Source: Eubacteriaceae bacterium Marseille-Q4139 (GTDB taxonomy: Bacteria > Bacillota > Clostridia > Lachnospirales > Lachnospiraceae). Taken from it: a DNA stretch of 64,000 nucleotides. The position numbers and the translations under genes are program-made. Position 1 is the first letter of the stretch; every line of letters begins with the position of its first letter. This document shows positions 16,496 to 25,843 of this stretch, piece after piece. The stretch is from assembly GCA_018223415.1 (NCBI GenBank), contig JAGTTQ010000001.1:3211365-3275364 (forward strand). Reading direction: 5' to 3'. The notes beneath the pieces are model-generated. The model was not told the origin of the DNA. It saw only the letters and a list, made by a program, of their open reading frames with translations, and made no database searches.

Positions 16496-17413
16496 GTGTT
16501 TGAAGGCGGAGGCGTCCGCGGCATCGGCCACGTGGGAGCGGCCTGCCGGCTGGAGGAGGCCGGATACCGGTTTGCCGGGCTCGCCGGATCGTCGGCCGGG
16601 GCCATTGTGGCGGCCCTTTTGGCGGCCGGTTACAGATGCAAAGAACTGAAACAGGAGATGGAGACCCTGGATTACATGAAATTCCGGGGCGCAGAATTCG
16701 TGGACTATTTCGGGGCAGCCGGAAAGGCCCTGTCCATTTTTTTCACCCTCGGGATTTACAATACGAAATACCTGAAGAACTGGGTCGAGGGGATGCTGTT
16801 AAAAAAGGGCGTGAAAACCTTCGGAGACCTTCGCGGTTCGGGCCGCACCCTGCGGATTACGGCCAGCGACCTGACTGACCGGAAGCTTCTTCTTTTTCCC
16901 GACGACCTTCCATCCCTGGGGCTGGATCCCGAAGCCTTTTCGGTGGCGGAAGCCGTCCGCATGAGCGTCAGCATCCCTGTCTATTTTGAGCCGGTGCGCT
17001 TAAAGGACGGAAGCGGCCGCGTCCACATGATCGTGGACGGCGGGCTTTTAAGCAATTATCCGATCTGGATGTTTGAGGGCTATGAGAAAGAGACGGCCAT
17101 CAGCACCCTGGGCTTCCAATTTTCCGGCGAAGAGGAAGGGCGGCCTCCGGCGGACGGTGCCGGCGAAAACATCGTGGAGTATCTAAAATCCATCGTCTCC
17201 ACCTGCCTTGGCGCCGTGGACAGGAGCCGGATTTCCGCTTCGGATTTGAGCCGCACCATAAAAATCCCTGCCAGAGTGAAGACCCGGCAGGGATTTCGGT
17301 ACGTCAATGCGACAGATTTTGATATCGGGAGAGAAGAAAGCCTGGCGCTCTTTGAAAACGGCAGGAAGGCCGCGGAAGAATTCCTGCACCGCCTGGAAGG
17401 GCACGCCGTCTGA
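16496..17413 (+). CDS. Patatin-like phospholipase; start codon uncertain
   Basis: 305 residues from GTG 16496. Patatin signatures are clear: FEGGGVRGIGHVGA (oxyanion loop), GSSAGAIVAALLAAGY (nucleophile Ser in GxSxG) and DGGLLSNYP (catalytic Asp in DGG). It is a serine-aspartate lipid acyl hydrolase, probably cytoplasmic or membrane-associated. The start is odd: GTG 16496 removes the first strand. In-frame codons before it spell KTCNG, starting at an ACG (16478), while the ATG at 16471 is one frame off. Either a rare start codon is used or one extra base disrupts the true start. Confidence 0.8.
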   Translation: MFEGGGVRGIGHVGAACRLEEAGYRFAGLAGSSAGAIVAALLAAGYRCKELKQEMETLDYMKFRGAEFVDYFGAAGKALSIFFTLGIYNTKYLKNWVEGMLLKKGVKTFGDLRGSGRTLRITASDLTDRKLLLFPDDLPSLGLDPEAFSVAEAVRMSVSIPVYFEPVRLKDGSGRVHMIVDGGLLSNYPIWMFEGYEKETAISTLGFQFSGEEEGRPPADGAGENIVEYLKSIVSTCLGAVDRSRISASDLSRTIKIPARVKTRQGFRYVNATDFDIGREESLALFENGRKAAEEFLHRLEGHAV

Positions 17414-17419
17414 ACGTCA

Positions 17420-17884
17420 TTACAGGGTCTTTGCCCTCTCCGCAATGTTCTGGCTGAAGTTTATGACCTCGTGCTCATATTCTTCGGCCATATATTTTGA
17501 TGTGATTAAAAAGTCTGCCGTCGCCTTGTTGTTGGCGATGGGGATGTCGTAAACCTGTGCGATTCGAAGGAGCGCCTTCACATCCGGGTCATGGGGCTGC
17601 GCCGTTAAAGGATCCGAGAAAAAGATCACGAAATCCACCCGGCCCTCAACAATCCTGGCGCCGATCTGCTGGTCGCCGCCTAAGGGGCCGCTGTTATAGC
17701 CCTTGACCGGCAGGCCGGTCTGGTCGGTAATCATGCGGGCCGTGGTTCCGGTGCCGCAGAGGAAGTGGTTCTTTAAGATATCTTTATGTTCTTCGCACCA
17801 TTCGATCAATTCCCGCTTTTTGTTGTCGTGGGCGATCAGGGCGATCTGTTTCTGCCTTCCGATTGTCATCGTAAGTCTTTCCAT
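17420..17884 (-). CDS. mgsA: Methylglyoxal synthase
   Basis: 154 residues with the MgsA pattern: IALIAHDNKK near the N-terminus, FLCGTGTTARMI near residue 41, GYNSGPLGGDQQIG near residue 62 and FFSDPLTAQPHDPDVKAL, which carries the catalytic Asp and the active-site His. It converts dihydroxyacetone phosphate to methylglyoxal and phosphate. AAAGGAGG precedes the ATG. It is convergent with the patatin gene, with 6 bases between the stop codons. Confidence 0.93.
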   Translation of the reverse strand: MERLTMTIGRQKQIALIAHDNKKRELIEWCEEHKDILKNHFLCGTGTTARMITDQTGLPVKGYNSGPLGGDQQIGARIVEGRVDFVIFFSDPLTAQPHDPDVKALLRIAQVYDIPIANNKATADFLITSKYMAEEYEHEVINFSQNIAERAKTL

Positions 17885-17991
17885 GGAAAATCCCTCCTTT
17901 GAGATTTTTGATGATTATGCTACAAAATCCGGGGAAAGTCAAGCAAAGCCGGTAAAATTCACCTCTTTTTCACGGAAAATTTACAAAACCC

Positions 17992-18020
17992 TTGACTTTT
18001 TAAAACGGGGACGTTAAGAT
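17992..18020 (+). promoter_or_regulatory. Predicted sigma-A promoter for the T-box pheST operon
   Basis: TTGACT (17992-17997), 17-base spacer, TAAGAT (18015-18020), just upstream of the T-box leader. Confidence 0.7.
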
Positions 18021-18024
18021 AAGT

Positions 18025-18297
18025 ATCAGATTTTTAATCCATAAATAAAGGCAATGAAGGTGTTTTAAGGTTCCTGTTTTCCATCAGAGAGGAGAAGTCA
18101 CCGGCTGAAAACTTTTCCAGGTTCAGGCAGAGAACTGAATTTCCCACCGGAGCTGCGCGGCTGAACGAACCAGTAGGCTGCGACGCGTTCCGCACGTTAC
18201 GCGGCAGAGGCGCCTGCACAGGATGCAGGAAGCAGGGTGGTACCGCGGTTTATTTCGTCCCTATGTATTTGCTGAAAATACATGGGGGCTTTTTTTG
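18025..18297 (+). promoter_or_regulatory. T-box riboswitch (tRNA-Phe-sensing leader) of pheST
   Basis: The invariant T-box core AGGGTGGTACCGCGG is at 18234-18248, preceded by the AGAGAGGAGAAG and GAACGAACCAGTAGG blocks seen in such leaders. A terminator follows: CCCTATGTATTT pairs with AAATACATGGGGG, then T7 (18259-18297). A TTC at 18141-18143, between GAAC and GAGC elements, is a good candidate for the Phe specifier codon. Uncharged tRNA-Phe would stabilise the antiterminator and raise pheST expression. Confidence 0.92.
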
Positions 18298-18340
18298 TCC
18301 CCCTCGAAACGCCGAAAAATCAAGAAATAAAGGAGTCGCT

Positions 18341-19360
18341 ATGAAAGAACAGTTGGAGAGAATCAAAGCGGAGGCCCTTGCAAAGATCGAGGCTTCCGAC
18401 GCCCTGGAAAAGCTCAACGAGATCCGTGTGGCTTATCTCGGGAAAAAGGGCGAGCTGACAAGTGTGTTAAAGAGCATGAAGGACGTAGCGCCGGAGGAGA
18501 GGCCGCAGGTGGGCCAGCTTGTAAACGACGCGAGAGCCCAGATCGAGGAAAAGCTTGAGGAAACGAAAAAGGCCCTGGCAAGGCGGGCACGCGAGGAGCA
18601 GATGAAGAAGGAAGTCATCGACGTGACGCTCCCGGCAAAGAAGATGAAAATCGGCCACAGCCATCCCAACACCATCGCCCTTGAGGAGGTGGAGCGGATC
18701 TTCATCGGCATGGGCTACGAGGTTGTGGAAGGCCCCGAGGTGGAGTACGACCACTACAACTTTGAAAAACTGAACATCCCGAAGGGACATCCGGCCAGAG
18801 ACGAGCAGGATACCTTCTACATCAACGACAACATCCTTTTGAGAAGCCAGACCTCCCCGGTGCAGGTACGCACCATGGAGACGAGGAAGCCGCCGATCCG
18901 CATCATCGCGCCGGGCCGCGTGTTCCGTTCCGATGAGGTGGATGCGACCCATTCCCCGTCCTTCCATCAGATCGAGGGCCTCGTCATCGACAAGAACATC
19001 ACTCTTTCTGATTTAAAGGGAACGCTGGCCGAGTTCGCAAAAGAGCTGTTCGGCGAGGAGACGAAGGTAAAATTCCGTCCCCACCACTTCCCGTTCACAG
19101 AGCCCAGTGCCGAGATGGATGTGAGCTGCTTTAAGTGCGGCGGCAAGGGCTGCCGGTTCTGCAAGGGCTCCGGCTGGATTGAGATTTTAGGCTGCGGCAT
19201 GGTGCATCCCCACGTCCTTGAGATGTGCGGCATCGACCCCGACGAGTATTCCGGCTTCGCCTTCGGCGTAGGCCTGGAGCGGATCGCGCTTTTAAAATAC
19301 GAGATCGACGACATGCGCCTTCTGTATGAAAACGACATCCGTTTCCTGAAACAGTTTTAA
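18341..19360 (+). CDS. pheS: Phenylalanine--tRNA ligase alpha subunit
   Basis: 339 residues. An N-terminal coiled coil (1-90) is followed by the class II catalytic domain: GHPARDEQDTFY near 150, RSQTSPVQVRTM (motif 2 region), PGRVFRSDEVDATHSPSFHQ near 205, and GFAFGVGLERIALLKY (motif 3). A CGGKGCRFCKGSGW loop typical of the family sits near 265. Start ATG 18341 follows AAGGAG, after the T-box terminator; the longer in-frame start at 18263 lies inside the terminator. It charges tRNA-Phe as a heterotetramer with PheT. Confidence 0.97.
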   Translation: MKEQLERIKAEALAKIEASDALEKLNEIRVAYLGKKGELTSVLKSMKDVAPEERPQVGQLVNDARAQIEEKLEETKKALARRAREEQMKKEVIDVTLPAKKMKIGHSHPNTIALEEVERIFIGMGYEVVEGPEVEYDHYNFEKLNIPKGHPARDEQDTFYINDNILLRSQTSPVQVRTMETRKPPIRIIAPGRVFRSDEVDATHSPSFHQIEGLVIDKNITLSDLKGTLAEFAKELFGEETKVKFRPHHFPFTEPSAEMDVSCFKCGGKGCRFCKGSGWIEILGCGMVHPHVLEMCGIDPDEYSGFAFGVGLERIALLKYEIDDMRLLYENDIRFLKQF

Positions 19361-19426
19361 GAAGACGCCTTCAAACGCGTTTCCCAAAGGAAACATCAAA
19401 ATTTGGAAAATTGGAGATAGAAAAGC

Positions 19427-21847
19427 ATGAATACAGCATTATCCTGGATTAAAGCATACGTCCCGGATCTCAATGTCACGGCGCAGGAGTACACGGATGC
19501 CATGACCCTTTCCGGAACGAAGGTGGAGGGCTATGAGTGCCTCGATAAAAACCTGGAAAAAATCGTAGTGGGACAGATTTTGTCCATTGAAAAACACCCG
19601 GATGCAGACAAGCTCATCGTCTGCCAGGTGGACATCGGAACCGAGACGACCCAGATTGTCACAGGCGCGCCCAACGTAAAAGTCGGCGACAAAGTGCCGG
19701 TGGTTTTAGACGGCGGCAAGGTGGCAGGCGGCCATGACGGCGGCCCACTTCCCGAGGACGGCATCCGCATCAAGAAGGGAAAACTGCGCGGCATCGAGTC
19801 CAACGGCATGATGTGCTCCATCGAAGAGCTGGGCTCCGACCGTAACATGTACCCGGACGCGCCGGAAAGCGGCATCTACATCCTTCCGGAGGACACGAAG
19901 GTCGGCACCGACGCCATCGAAGTCCTGGGGCTTCACGACGTGGTGTTTGAGTATGAGATCACGTCCAACCGCGTGGACTGTTACAGCGTCATCGGCATCG
20001 CCCGCGAGGCGGCCGCCACGTTCCGGAAGAAATTCTGCCCGCCGGTGGTAACGCCTACGGGAAACGGCGAAGACATCAACGACTATTTAAAGATTTCCGT
20101 TGAAGATCCGAAGCTCTGCCGCCGCTACTGCGCGAGAATGGTAAAGAACATCAAGCTGGCGCCGTCGCCCCAGTGGATGCAGCGCCGCCTGGCGGCCTCC
20201 GGCATCCGCCCCATCAACAACATCGTCGATATTACCAACTACATCATGGAGGAGTACGGTCAGCCGATGCACGCCTTCGACTACGACCTGCTTGCCGGCC
20301 ATGAAATCATCGTAAAATGCGCCAAGGACGGCGACACCTTCCAGACCCTTGACGGCCAGGTCCGGAACCTGGATCATACGATCCTCATGATTAACGACGG
20401 TGAAAAGGAAGTCGGCATCGCCGGAATCATGGGCGGTGAAAACTCCAAGATCACCGACGACGTAAAGACCATGGTGTTCGAGTGTGCTACCTTTGACGGT
20501 ACCAATATCCGCCTTTCCGCGAGAAAGCTGGGCTTGCGCACCGATGCCTCCGGAAAGTATGAAAAAGGCCTTGATCCCAATACGGCCGAGGAAGCCGTAA
20601 ACCGCGCCTGCCAGCTCATCGAAGAGCTGGGCGCCGGCGAAGTAGTCGGCGGCATGATTGACATCTGCGCCGAAAAGCCTGTGGAGTCCCGGGTTGCCTT
20701 TGAGCCGGAAAAGATCAACCGGCTTCTCGGAACGGAAATTGCGCCGGAGACCATGCTGGAATACTTTAAGGCCGTTGACCTCTCCTACGACGAGGCCGCA
20801 AACGAAATCGTGGCTCCCACCTGGCGTCAGGACATTCACTGCATGGCTGACCTGGCCGAGGAAGTGGCAAGGTTCTACGGCTATGACAAGATCGGGACGA
20901 CGCTTCCCACGGGCGAAGCCACAACCGGAAAGCTGTCCTATAAGCTGCGGATTGAGGAAGCGGCCAGGGCTGTCGCGGAGTTCTGCGGCTTCTCCCAGGG
21001 CATGACGTATTCCTTCGAGAGCCCGAAGGTGTTCGATAAGCTGTTGCTCCCGGCTGACGACGAGCTCAGAAAGACCGTCGTGATTTCCAACCCCCTGGGC
21101 GAGGATTTCAGCATCATGCGGACGCTTCCGTTAAACGGCATGCTGACATCCTTATCCACCAACTACAACAGAAGGAACAAAAATGTCCGCCTTTATGAGC
21201 TGGCAAACGTCTACCTTCCGAAGAGCCTGCCGCTTACGGAGCTTCCCGACGAGCGGATGCAGTTCACCCTCGGCATGTACGGCGACGGCGACTTCTTCAC
21301 CATGAAGGGCGTCATCGAGGAATTCTTCGAGCAGGTTGGCATGAGCGGCCGTCTCCATTACGATCCGCAGAGCGGAAAGCCGTTCCTTCACCCGGGACGC
21401 CAGGCTGCAATCTCCTACGAGGGTACCGTGATCGGCTACCTGGGCGAGGTGCACCCGGACGTGCTGGACAACTATAAGATCGGCGAGAAGGCATATGTGG
21501 GCGTCATCGACATGCCGTCCATGATCCCGTTCACCTCCTTTGACCGCAAGTACACCGGCCTTGCAAAATACCCGGCCGTGACGCGCGATTTAAGCATGGT
21601 TGTCCCGAAGGAGATCCTGGTGGGCCAGATCGAGGACATGATTGCCCAGAGGGGCGGAAAGATCTTAGAGAGCTGCGAGCTGTTCGACATCTACGAGGGT
21701 GCGCAGATCCTGGCAGGCCACAAGTCCGTGGCTTACTCCATCACCTTCCGGGCGAAAGATCATACCCTGGAGGAAAAAGAGATCACAGCCGTCATGAACA
21801 AAATTTTAAACGGCCTTCAGAGCATGGGCATCGAACTTCGCGCATAA
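19427..21847 (+). CDS. pheT: Phenylalanine--tRNA ligase beta subunit
   Basis: 806 residues, full length. An N-terminal EMAP/OB tRNA-binding domain (about 40-150, with IEKHPDADKLIVCQVDIG and TGAPNV) is followed by the B3/B4 editing domain (about 215-390), the B5 domain (about 410-475), the catalytic-like core (about 495-690) and a C-terminal ferredoxin-fold anticodon-binding domain (about 710-804, with KYPAVTRDLSMVV). It lies 66 bases after pheS in the same T-box-controlled transcript. Confidence 0.97.
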   Translation: MNTALSWIKAYVPDLNVTAQEYTDAMTLSGTKVEGYECLDKNLEKIVVGQILSIEKHPDADKLIVCQVDIGTETTQIVTGAPNVKVGDKVPVVLDGGKVAGGHDGGPLPEDGIRIKKGKLRGIESNGMMCSIEELGSDRNMYPDAPESGIYILPEDTKVGTDAIEVLGLHDVVFEYEITSNRVDCYSVIGIAREAAATFRKKFCPPVVTPTGNGEDINDYLKISVEDPKLCRRYCARMVKNIKLAPSPQWMQRRLAASGIRPINNIVDITNYIMEEYGQPMHAFDYDLLAGHEIIVKCAKDGDTFQTLDGQVRNLDHTILMINDGEKEVGIAGIMGGENSKITDDVKTMVFECATFDGTNIRLSARKLGLRTDASGKYEKGLDPNTAEEAVNRACQLIEELGAGEVVGGMIDICAEKPVESRVAFEPEKINRLLGTEIAPETMLEYFKAVDLSYDEAANEIVAPTWRQDIHCMADLAEEVARFYGYDKIGTTLPTGEATTGKLSYKLRIEEAARAVAEFCGFSQGMTYSFESPKVFDKLLLPADDELRKTVVISNPLGEDFSIMRTLPLNGMLTSLSTNYNRRNKNVRLYELANVYLPKSLPLTELPDERMQFTLGMYGDGDFFTMKGVIEEFFEQVGMSGRLHYDPQSGKPFLHPGRQAAISYEGTVIGYLGEVHPDVLDNYKIGEKAYVGVIDMPSMIPFTSFDRKYTGLAKYPAVTRDLSMVVPKEILVGQIEDMIAQRGGKILESCELFDIYEGAQILAGHKSVAYSITFRAKDHTLEEKEITAVMNKILNGLQSMGIELRA

Positions 21848-21853
21848 GCCGTT

Positions 21854-21907
21854 AAAAAATGGCTATCCTTACAGTAATGAGAATTGCTGTAAGGAGGCCA
21901 TTTTTTT
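21854..21907 (+). terminator. Terminator hairpin of pheST that also contains the eno ribosome binding site
   Basis: AAAAAATGGCTATCCTTACAG (21854-21874) pairs almost fully with the right arm at 21887-21907, which runs CTGTAAGGAGGCCA then T7. The AAGGAGG inside the right arm (21891-21897) is the only ribosome binding site for eno, whose ATG is the very next base after the T-run. Confidence 0.8.
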
Positions 21908-23197
21908 ATGGATGTGAATTATGAGATTGTGAGAGTACATGGGCGCGAGATTTTAGATTCCAGGGGAAACCCGACGGTGGAGGCCGAGGTGGAGCTTGGC
22001 TGCGGCGCCGTGGGGCGTGCCTCCGTGCCGTCCGGGGCGTCCACGGGGAAATATGAGGCCGCAGAGCTTCGTGACGGCGGCGGGAGGTACCTGGGGAAAG
22101 GCGTCAAAAAAGCCGTGGAGCATGTGAACAGCGAGCTCTGTGAAGCCGTCCTTTTTGAGGATGCCAGGAACCAGAGGCGGATCGACGCGCTTTTAATCGA
22201 GGCTGACGGGAGCGCCGGAAAGGAACGGCTCGGCGCCAACGCCGTTTTAAGCGTATCCCTGGCGGCCGCGAGGGCTGCGGCAGAGGCGCTGCACCTTCCG
22301 CTTTTCCGCTACCTGGGCGGCGTGTACGGCCATGAGCTGCCGGTGCCGATGATGAACGTATTAAACGGCGGACGCCATGCCGACAACACCGTCGATCTCC
22401 AGGAATTCATGATTATGCCGGTGGGCGCCGAATCCTTTGCCGAGGGGCTCAGGATGTGTGCTGAGATTTACCACACCTTAAAGGCGCTTTTAAAGGACGG
22501 CGGCTATTCTACGGCCGTCGGCGACGAGGGCGGCTTTGCGCCGGATTTAAAAAATTCGGAGGAAGCCCTGTCTTTTCTTGTGCGGGCCATCCGGGAGACG
22601 GGCTATGAGCCGGGCCGCGATGTGAAGCTTGCCATCGACGCGGCTGCCAGCGAGCTTTATAATGAGGAGACGGGCATGTACGAATTCCCGGGAGAGAGCG
22701 CCATGAACGGCGTCAAGGTGGAGCGCGACACGAGAGCCATGGTGGAGTATTACAGAAGGCTCTGCGAGGGCTTTCCCATCTGTTCTCTGGAAGACGGGCT
22801 TCATGAGGAGGACTGGGACGGCTGGAAGCTCCTTACGGAGACGCTGGGGGAAAAAATCCAGCTTGTCGGCGACGATCTGTTTGTCACCAACAAAAAGCGC
22901 CTGGAAAAGGGCATTTCCCTGGGGGCCGGAAACGCCATCTTAATTAAGATGAACCAGATCGGGACGTTATCTGAAAGCATGGACGCCATCGAGACAGCAA
23001 AAAAGGCCGGCTGGAAGACGGTGATTTCCCATCGCTCCGGCGAAACCGAAGACCCGTTTTTAGCAGAGCTTGCCGTGGCCGTCAATGCAGGCCAGGTGAA
23101 AACCGGCGCGCCATGCCGGTCGGAGCGGGTGGCAAAATACAATGCGCTTTTAAGGATCGAGGAGAGCTTTCAGGAAAAGACGGAAAACAGGAAATAA
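21908..23197 (+). CDS. eno: Enolase (phosphopyruvate hydratase)
   Basis: 429 residues with all enolase landmarks: REILDSRGNPTVE at the N-terminus, SGASTGKYEA, MNVLNGGRHADN, VGDEGGFAPDL (catalytic Glu), CSLEDGLHEEDWDGW, VGDDLFVTN, ILIKMNQIGTLSE (catalytic Lys) and ISHRSGETEDPF. It converts 2-phosphoglycerate to phosphoenolpyruvate in glycolysis. It is not next to the other lower-glycolysis genes, but directly after pheT. Its ribosome binding site is in the terminator stem upstream, which may couple its expression to that hairpin. Confidence 0.96.
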   Translation: MDVNYEIVRVHGREILDSRGNPTVEAEVELGCGAVGRASVPSGASTGKYEAAELRDGGGRYLGKGVKKAVEHVNSELCEAVLFEDARNQRRIDALLIEADGSAGKERLGANAVLSVSLAAARAAAEALHLPLFRYLGGVYGHELPVPMMNVLNGGRHADNTVDLQEFMIMPVGAESFAEGLRMCAEIYHTLKALLKDGGYSTAVGDEGGFAPDLKNSEEALSFLVRAIRETGYEPGRDVKLAIDAAASELYNEETGMYEFPGESAMNGVKVERDTRAMVEYYRRLCEGFPICSLEDGLHEEDWDGWKLLTETLGEKIQLVGDDLFVTNKKRLEKGISLGAGNAILIKMNQIGTLSESMDAIETAKKAGWKTVISHRSGETEDPFLAELAVAVNAGQVKTGAPCRSERVAKYNALLRIEESFQEKTENRK

Positions 23198-23250
23198 CGA
23201 TGACGCCGGCACTTCCGTGAGACCAGCCTGGAAAATCCGTGAAATAAAGG

Positions 23251-23279
23251 TTGTATTTCAGGACATTGTATGGTATGAT
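23251..23279 (+). promoter_or_regulatory. Predicted sigma-A promoter for secG-rnr-smpB
   Basis: TTGTAT (23251-23256), 17-base spacer, TATGAT (23274-23279), 31 bases before the secG start. Confidence 0.6.
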
Positions 23280-23310
23280 AGCTATGTTTGTATAGTAGGA
23301 GGTGTGAGCG

Positions 23311-23544
23311 GTGATTAGAATTATCCTGACCATTGTATTCGTTATCTTATGTATCGCCATGACCGGCATTGTTCTGATGCAGGAAGGAAAGTCCGCAGGG
23401 CTCGGCGCCATCGGCGGCATTGCGGAAAGCTACTGGGGAAAGAACCGGGGACGTTCCATGGAAGGCAAGCTTGAGAAATTTACAAAGATTGCAGCATTTG
23501 GAATTTTTATCCTGGCTTTTATCCTGAACCTGAAGTTTATCTAA
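23311..23544 (+). CDS. secG: Preprotein translocase subunit SecG
   Basis: 77 residues: two membrane helices (2-22 and 55-75) separated by a cytoplasmic loop with MQEGKSAGLGAIGGIAESYW, the SecG signature. The GTG start follows AGGAGGTG. SecG assists SecYE-SecA protein export. The secG-rnr-smpB order is common in Firmicutes and supports the call. Confidence 0.93.
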   Translation: MIRIILTIVFVILCIAMTGIVLMQEGKSAGLGAIGGIAESYWGKNRGRSMEGKLEKFTKIAAFGIFILAFILNLKFI

Positions 23545-23552
23545 GATAACGG

Positions 23553-23586
23553 ACACTCTTGCGGAAATTCTGCAAGGGTGTTTTTT
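23553..23586 (+). terminator. Terminator or attenuator between secG and rnr
   Basis: ACACTCTTGC and GCAAGGGTGT arms, then a T-run. It probably allows partial read-through to rnr. Confidence 0.7.
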
Positions 23587-23632
23587 ATACAGAGGCGCAG
23601 CTTCTATGTGCGATAGAACCAAAGGAGATGGA

Positions 23633-25801
23633 ATGGAAGAAAATCTGATGAAGGAGCGGAAGGAGACCCTTCTGGCCCTGATGAACGAGGAAAGCTATGT
23701 GCCGATGAAGCTTAAGGAGCTGGCGATCCTTCTGGATATCCCGAAAAGCAGGCGGGAGGAGCTGAAAGAAGTCCTCGATGCGCTGATTGCCGACGGAAAG
23801 GCCGGCGTGTCGAAAAAAGGGAAGTACGGAAAGGCAGAGTTATTTTCCCGTACCGGCGTTTTTACGGCAAATCCCAGAGGCTTCGGCTTCGTGACGGCCG
23901 AGGGCTTTTTGGAAGACCTGTTCGTGGCCCCGGACAACACGGGCGGCGCCATGGACGGCGATACGGTACAGATTATTATAGAGGAAGGACGCGGGAAACG
24001 GCGGATGGAAGCCGTCGTCATAAAGATCTTAAAGCGGGCAAACGAGACGATGGTGGGGCTTTATGAAAGGAACCGCCGCTACGGTTTTGTGATTCCCGAC
24101 AACCCGCGGATTACGTCGGACATCTTTATCCCGGAGGGAAAAGATATGGGCGCCGTCTCCGGCCATAAGGTGCTGGTGCGGCTGACGTCCTACGGCGGAA
24201 AAAACAAAAATCCCGAGGGCGAGGTAAAGGAGATCCTGGGGCATATAAACGACCCGGGCGTCGACGTGCTGTCGGTGATCCGCGCATACGGCCTGCCGGA
24301 AGAATTTCCGGAGGAAGTCATGAAAGAAGCGGCGAAGGCACCGGAGTCTCTTTCGGAGGCCATGGTGGAAAAAGAGCTTCAAAACGGCCGCACAGACCTC
24401 CGCCATGTGCCCATGGTGACTATTGACGGCGAGGACGCAAAAGATCTCGACGATGCCGTCAGCATTTCAAAGGAAATCGTGGACGGGGAAGCCGTCTATC
24501 ATCTGGGCGTCCACATCGCCGACGTGACCCACTATGTAAAAGAAGGCAAGGCTCTGGACGCGGAGGCGAAGAAGCGCGGCACCAGCGTCTATCTGGTGGA
24601 CCGGGTGATCCCGATGCTGCCACACAGGCTTTCCAACGGGATCTGCTCTTTAAATGCCGGTGAGGACAGGCTGGCCTTGAGCTGTCTCATGGATATCGAC
24701 GAAAAGGGCCATGTGGCGAGCCATAAAATCTGCGAGAGCGTGATCCGCGTTGACAGGCGGATGACCTATACGGCCGTCAATGAAATCCTGACGGACGGGG
24801 AGGCAGGCGGCTGTTTTTCGGAGTACCGGGAGTTTGCGCCGATGTTTTTTGAAATGAACGAGGCGGCAGAGCTTCTAAGGGCCAGGAGACGGGCACGGGG
24901 TGCCGTGGACTTCGACTTTGCGGAATGCAAAATTCTTCTGGATGAAAAGGGACGGCCGAAGGCCATTAAGCCGCGCCAGAGGAACGCGGCCACGCGGCTC
25001 ATCGAGGACTTCATGCTGGCGGCCAATGAGACTGTGGCCGAAGAATATTTCTGGCAGCAGGTGCCGTTCCTCTACCGCACCCATGAAAAGCCGGACGAGG
25101 AAAAAAGCCGGCGGTTTGCCTCCTTAATCGGGAGCTTCGGCTACTCGCTGCATTTCATAAACGGCGAGCTTCATCCGAAGGAGCTCCAGAAGCTTCTCGA
25201 CAAGGCGGCCGGAAAGCCGGAGGAGCCGCTCATTTCCAGGATGGCGCTCCGCTCCATGAAGCAGGCCAAATATACGGTCAGCTGTGACGGGCATTTCGGC
25301 CTGGCAGCCAGCTACTACACCCATTTTACCTCACCGATCAGAAGGTACCCGGATCTTCAGATCCACAGGATTATCAAGGAAAACCTCCACGGCGAGCTGG
25401 GGAAAAAGCGGATTGCCCACTACGAAAAAATCCTTCCGGACACGGCGGCCTGGTCTTCGGCCAGGGAGCGGCTGGCGGAGGAAGCCGAGCGGGAGACCGA
25501 CAAGATGAAAAAGGTGGAATTCATGGAACGCCATATCGGAGAGGAGTTCGACGGCGTGATTTCCGGCGTCACCGGCTACGGCTTTTATGTGGAGCTGCCC
25601 AACACCGTGGAAGGCATGGTGCGGGTCAGTGAGCTGGACGGGGATTACTACGTGTTTGACGAAGAGCGGTACTGCCTCGTCGGGGAGATGACGGGACGGA
25701 CGTATAAGCTGGGACAGAAGATCCGGATCCAGGTGGTTTCTGCCGACCGGTACTTAAAGACCATCGACTTTCTGCCGGTGCGGGAATTCCGGAGGAAATA
25801 A
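23633..25801 (+). CDS. rnr: Ribonuclease R
   Basis: 722 residues from ATG 23633, which has AAAGGAGATGG in front; the upstream ATG 23606 lacks one. An N-terminal winged helix (about 10-75) is followed by cold-shock domains (about 80-235), the RNB catalytic domain (about 255-585) with TIDGEDAKDLDDAVSI, whose Asp residues bind Mg2+, and a C-terminal S1 domain (about 635-715). It degrades structured RNA 3' to 5' and takes part with SmpB/tmRNA in stalled-message decay; smpB follows directly. Confidence 0.95.
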   Translation: MEENLMKERKETLLALMNEESYVPMKLKELAILLDIPKSRREELKEVLDALIADGKAGVSKKGKYGKAELFSRTGVFTANPRGFGFVTAEGFLEDLFVAPDNTGGAMDGDTVQIIIEEGRGKRRMEAVVIKILKRANETMVGLYERNRRYGFVIPDNPRITSDIFIPEGKDMGAVSGHKVLVRLTSYGGKNKNPEGEVKEILGHINDPGVDVLSVIRAYGLPEEFPEEVMKEAAKAPESLSEAMVEKELQNGRTDLRHVPMVTIDGEDAKDLDDAVSISKEIVDGEAVYHLGVHIADVTHYVKEGKALDAEAKKRGTSVYLVDRVIPMLPHRLSNGICSLNAGEDRLALSCLMDIDEKGHVASHKICESVIRVDRRMTYTAVNEILTDGEAGGCFSEYREFAPMFFEMNEAAELLRARRRARGAVDFDFAECKILLDEKGRPKAIKPRQRNAATRLIEDFMLAANETVAEEYFWQQVPFLYRTHEKPDEEKSRRFASLIGSFGYSLHFINGELHPKELQKLLDKAAGKPEEPLISRMALRSMKQAKYTVSCDGHFGLAASYYTHFTSPIRRYPDLQIHRIIKENLHGELGKKRIAHYEKILPDTAAWSSARERLAEEAERETDKMKKVEFMERHIGEEFDGVISGVTGYGFYVELPNTVEGMVRVSELDGDYYVFDEERYCLVGEMTGRTYKLGQKIRIQVVSADRYLKTIDFLPVREFRRK

Positions 25802-25843
25802 AATTGATATGCCGCCGTCTTCGGCGGAGGAACGGAGCATGAT

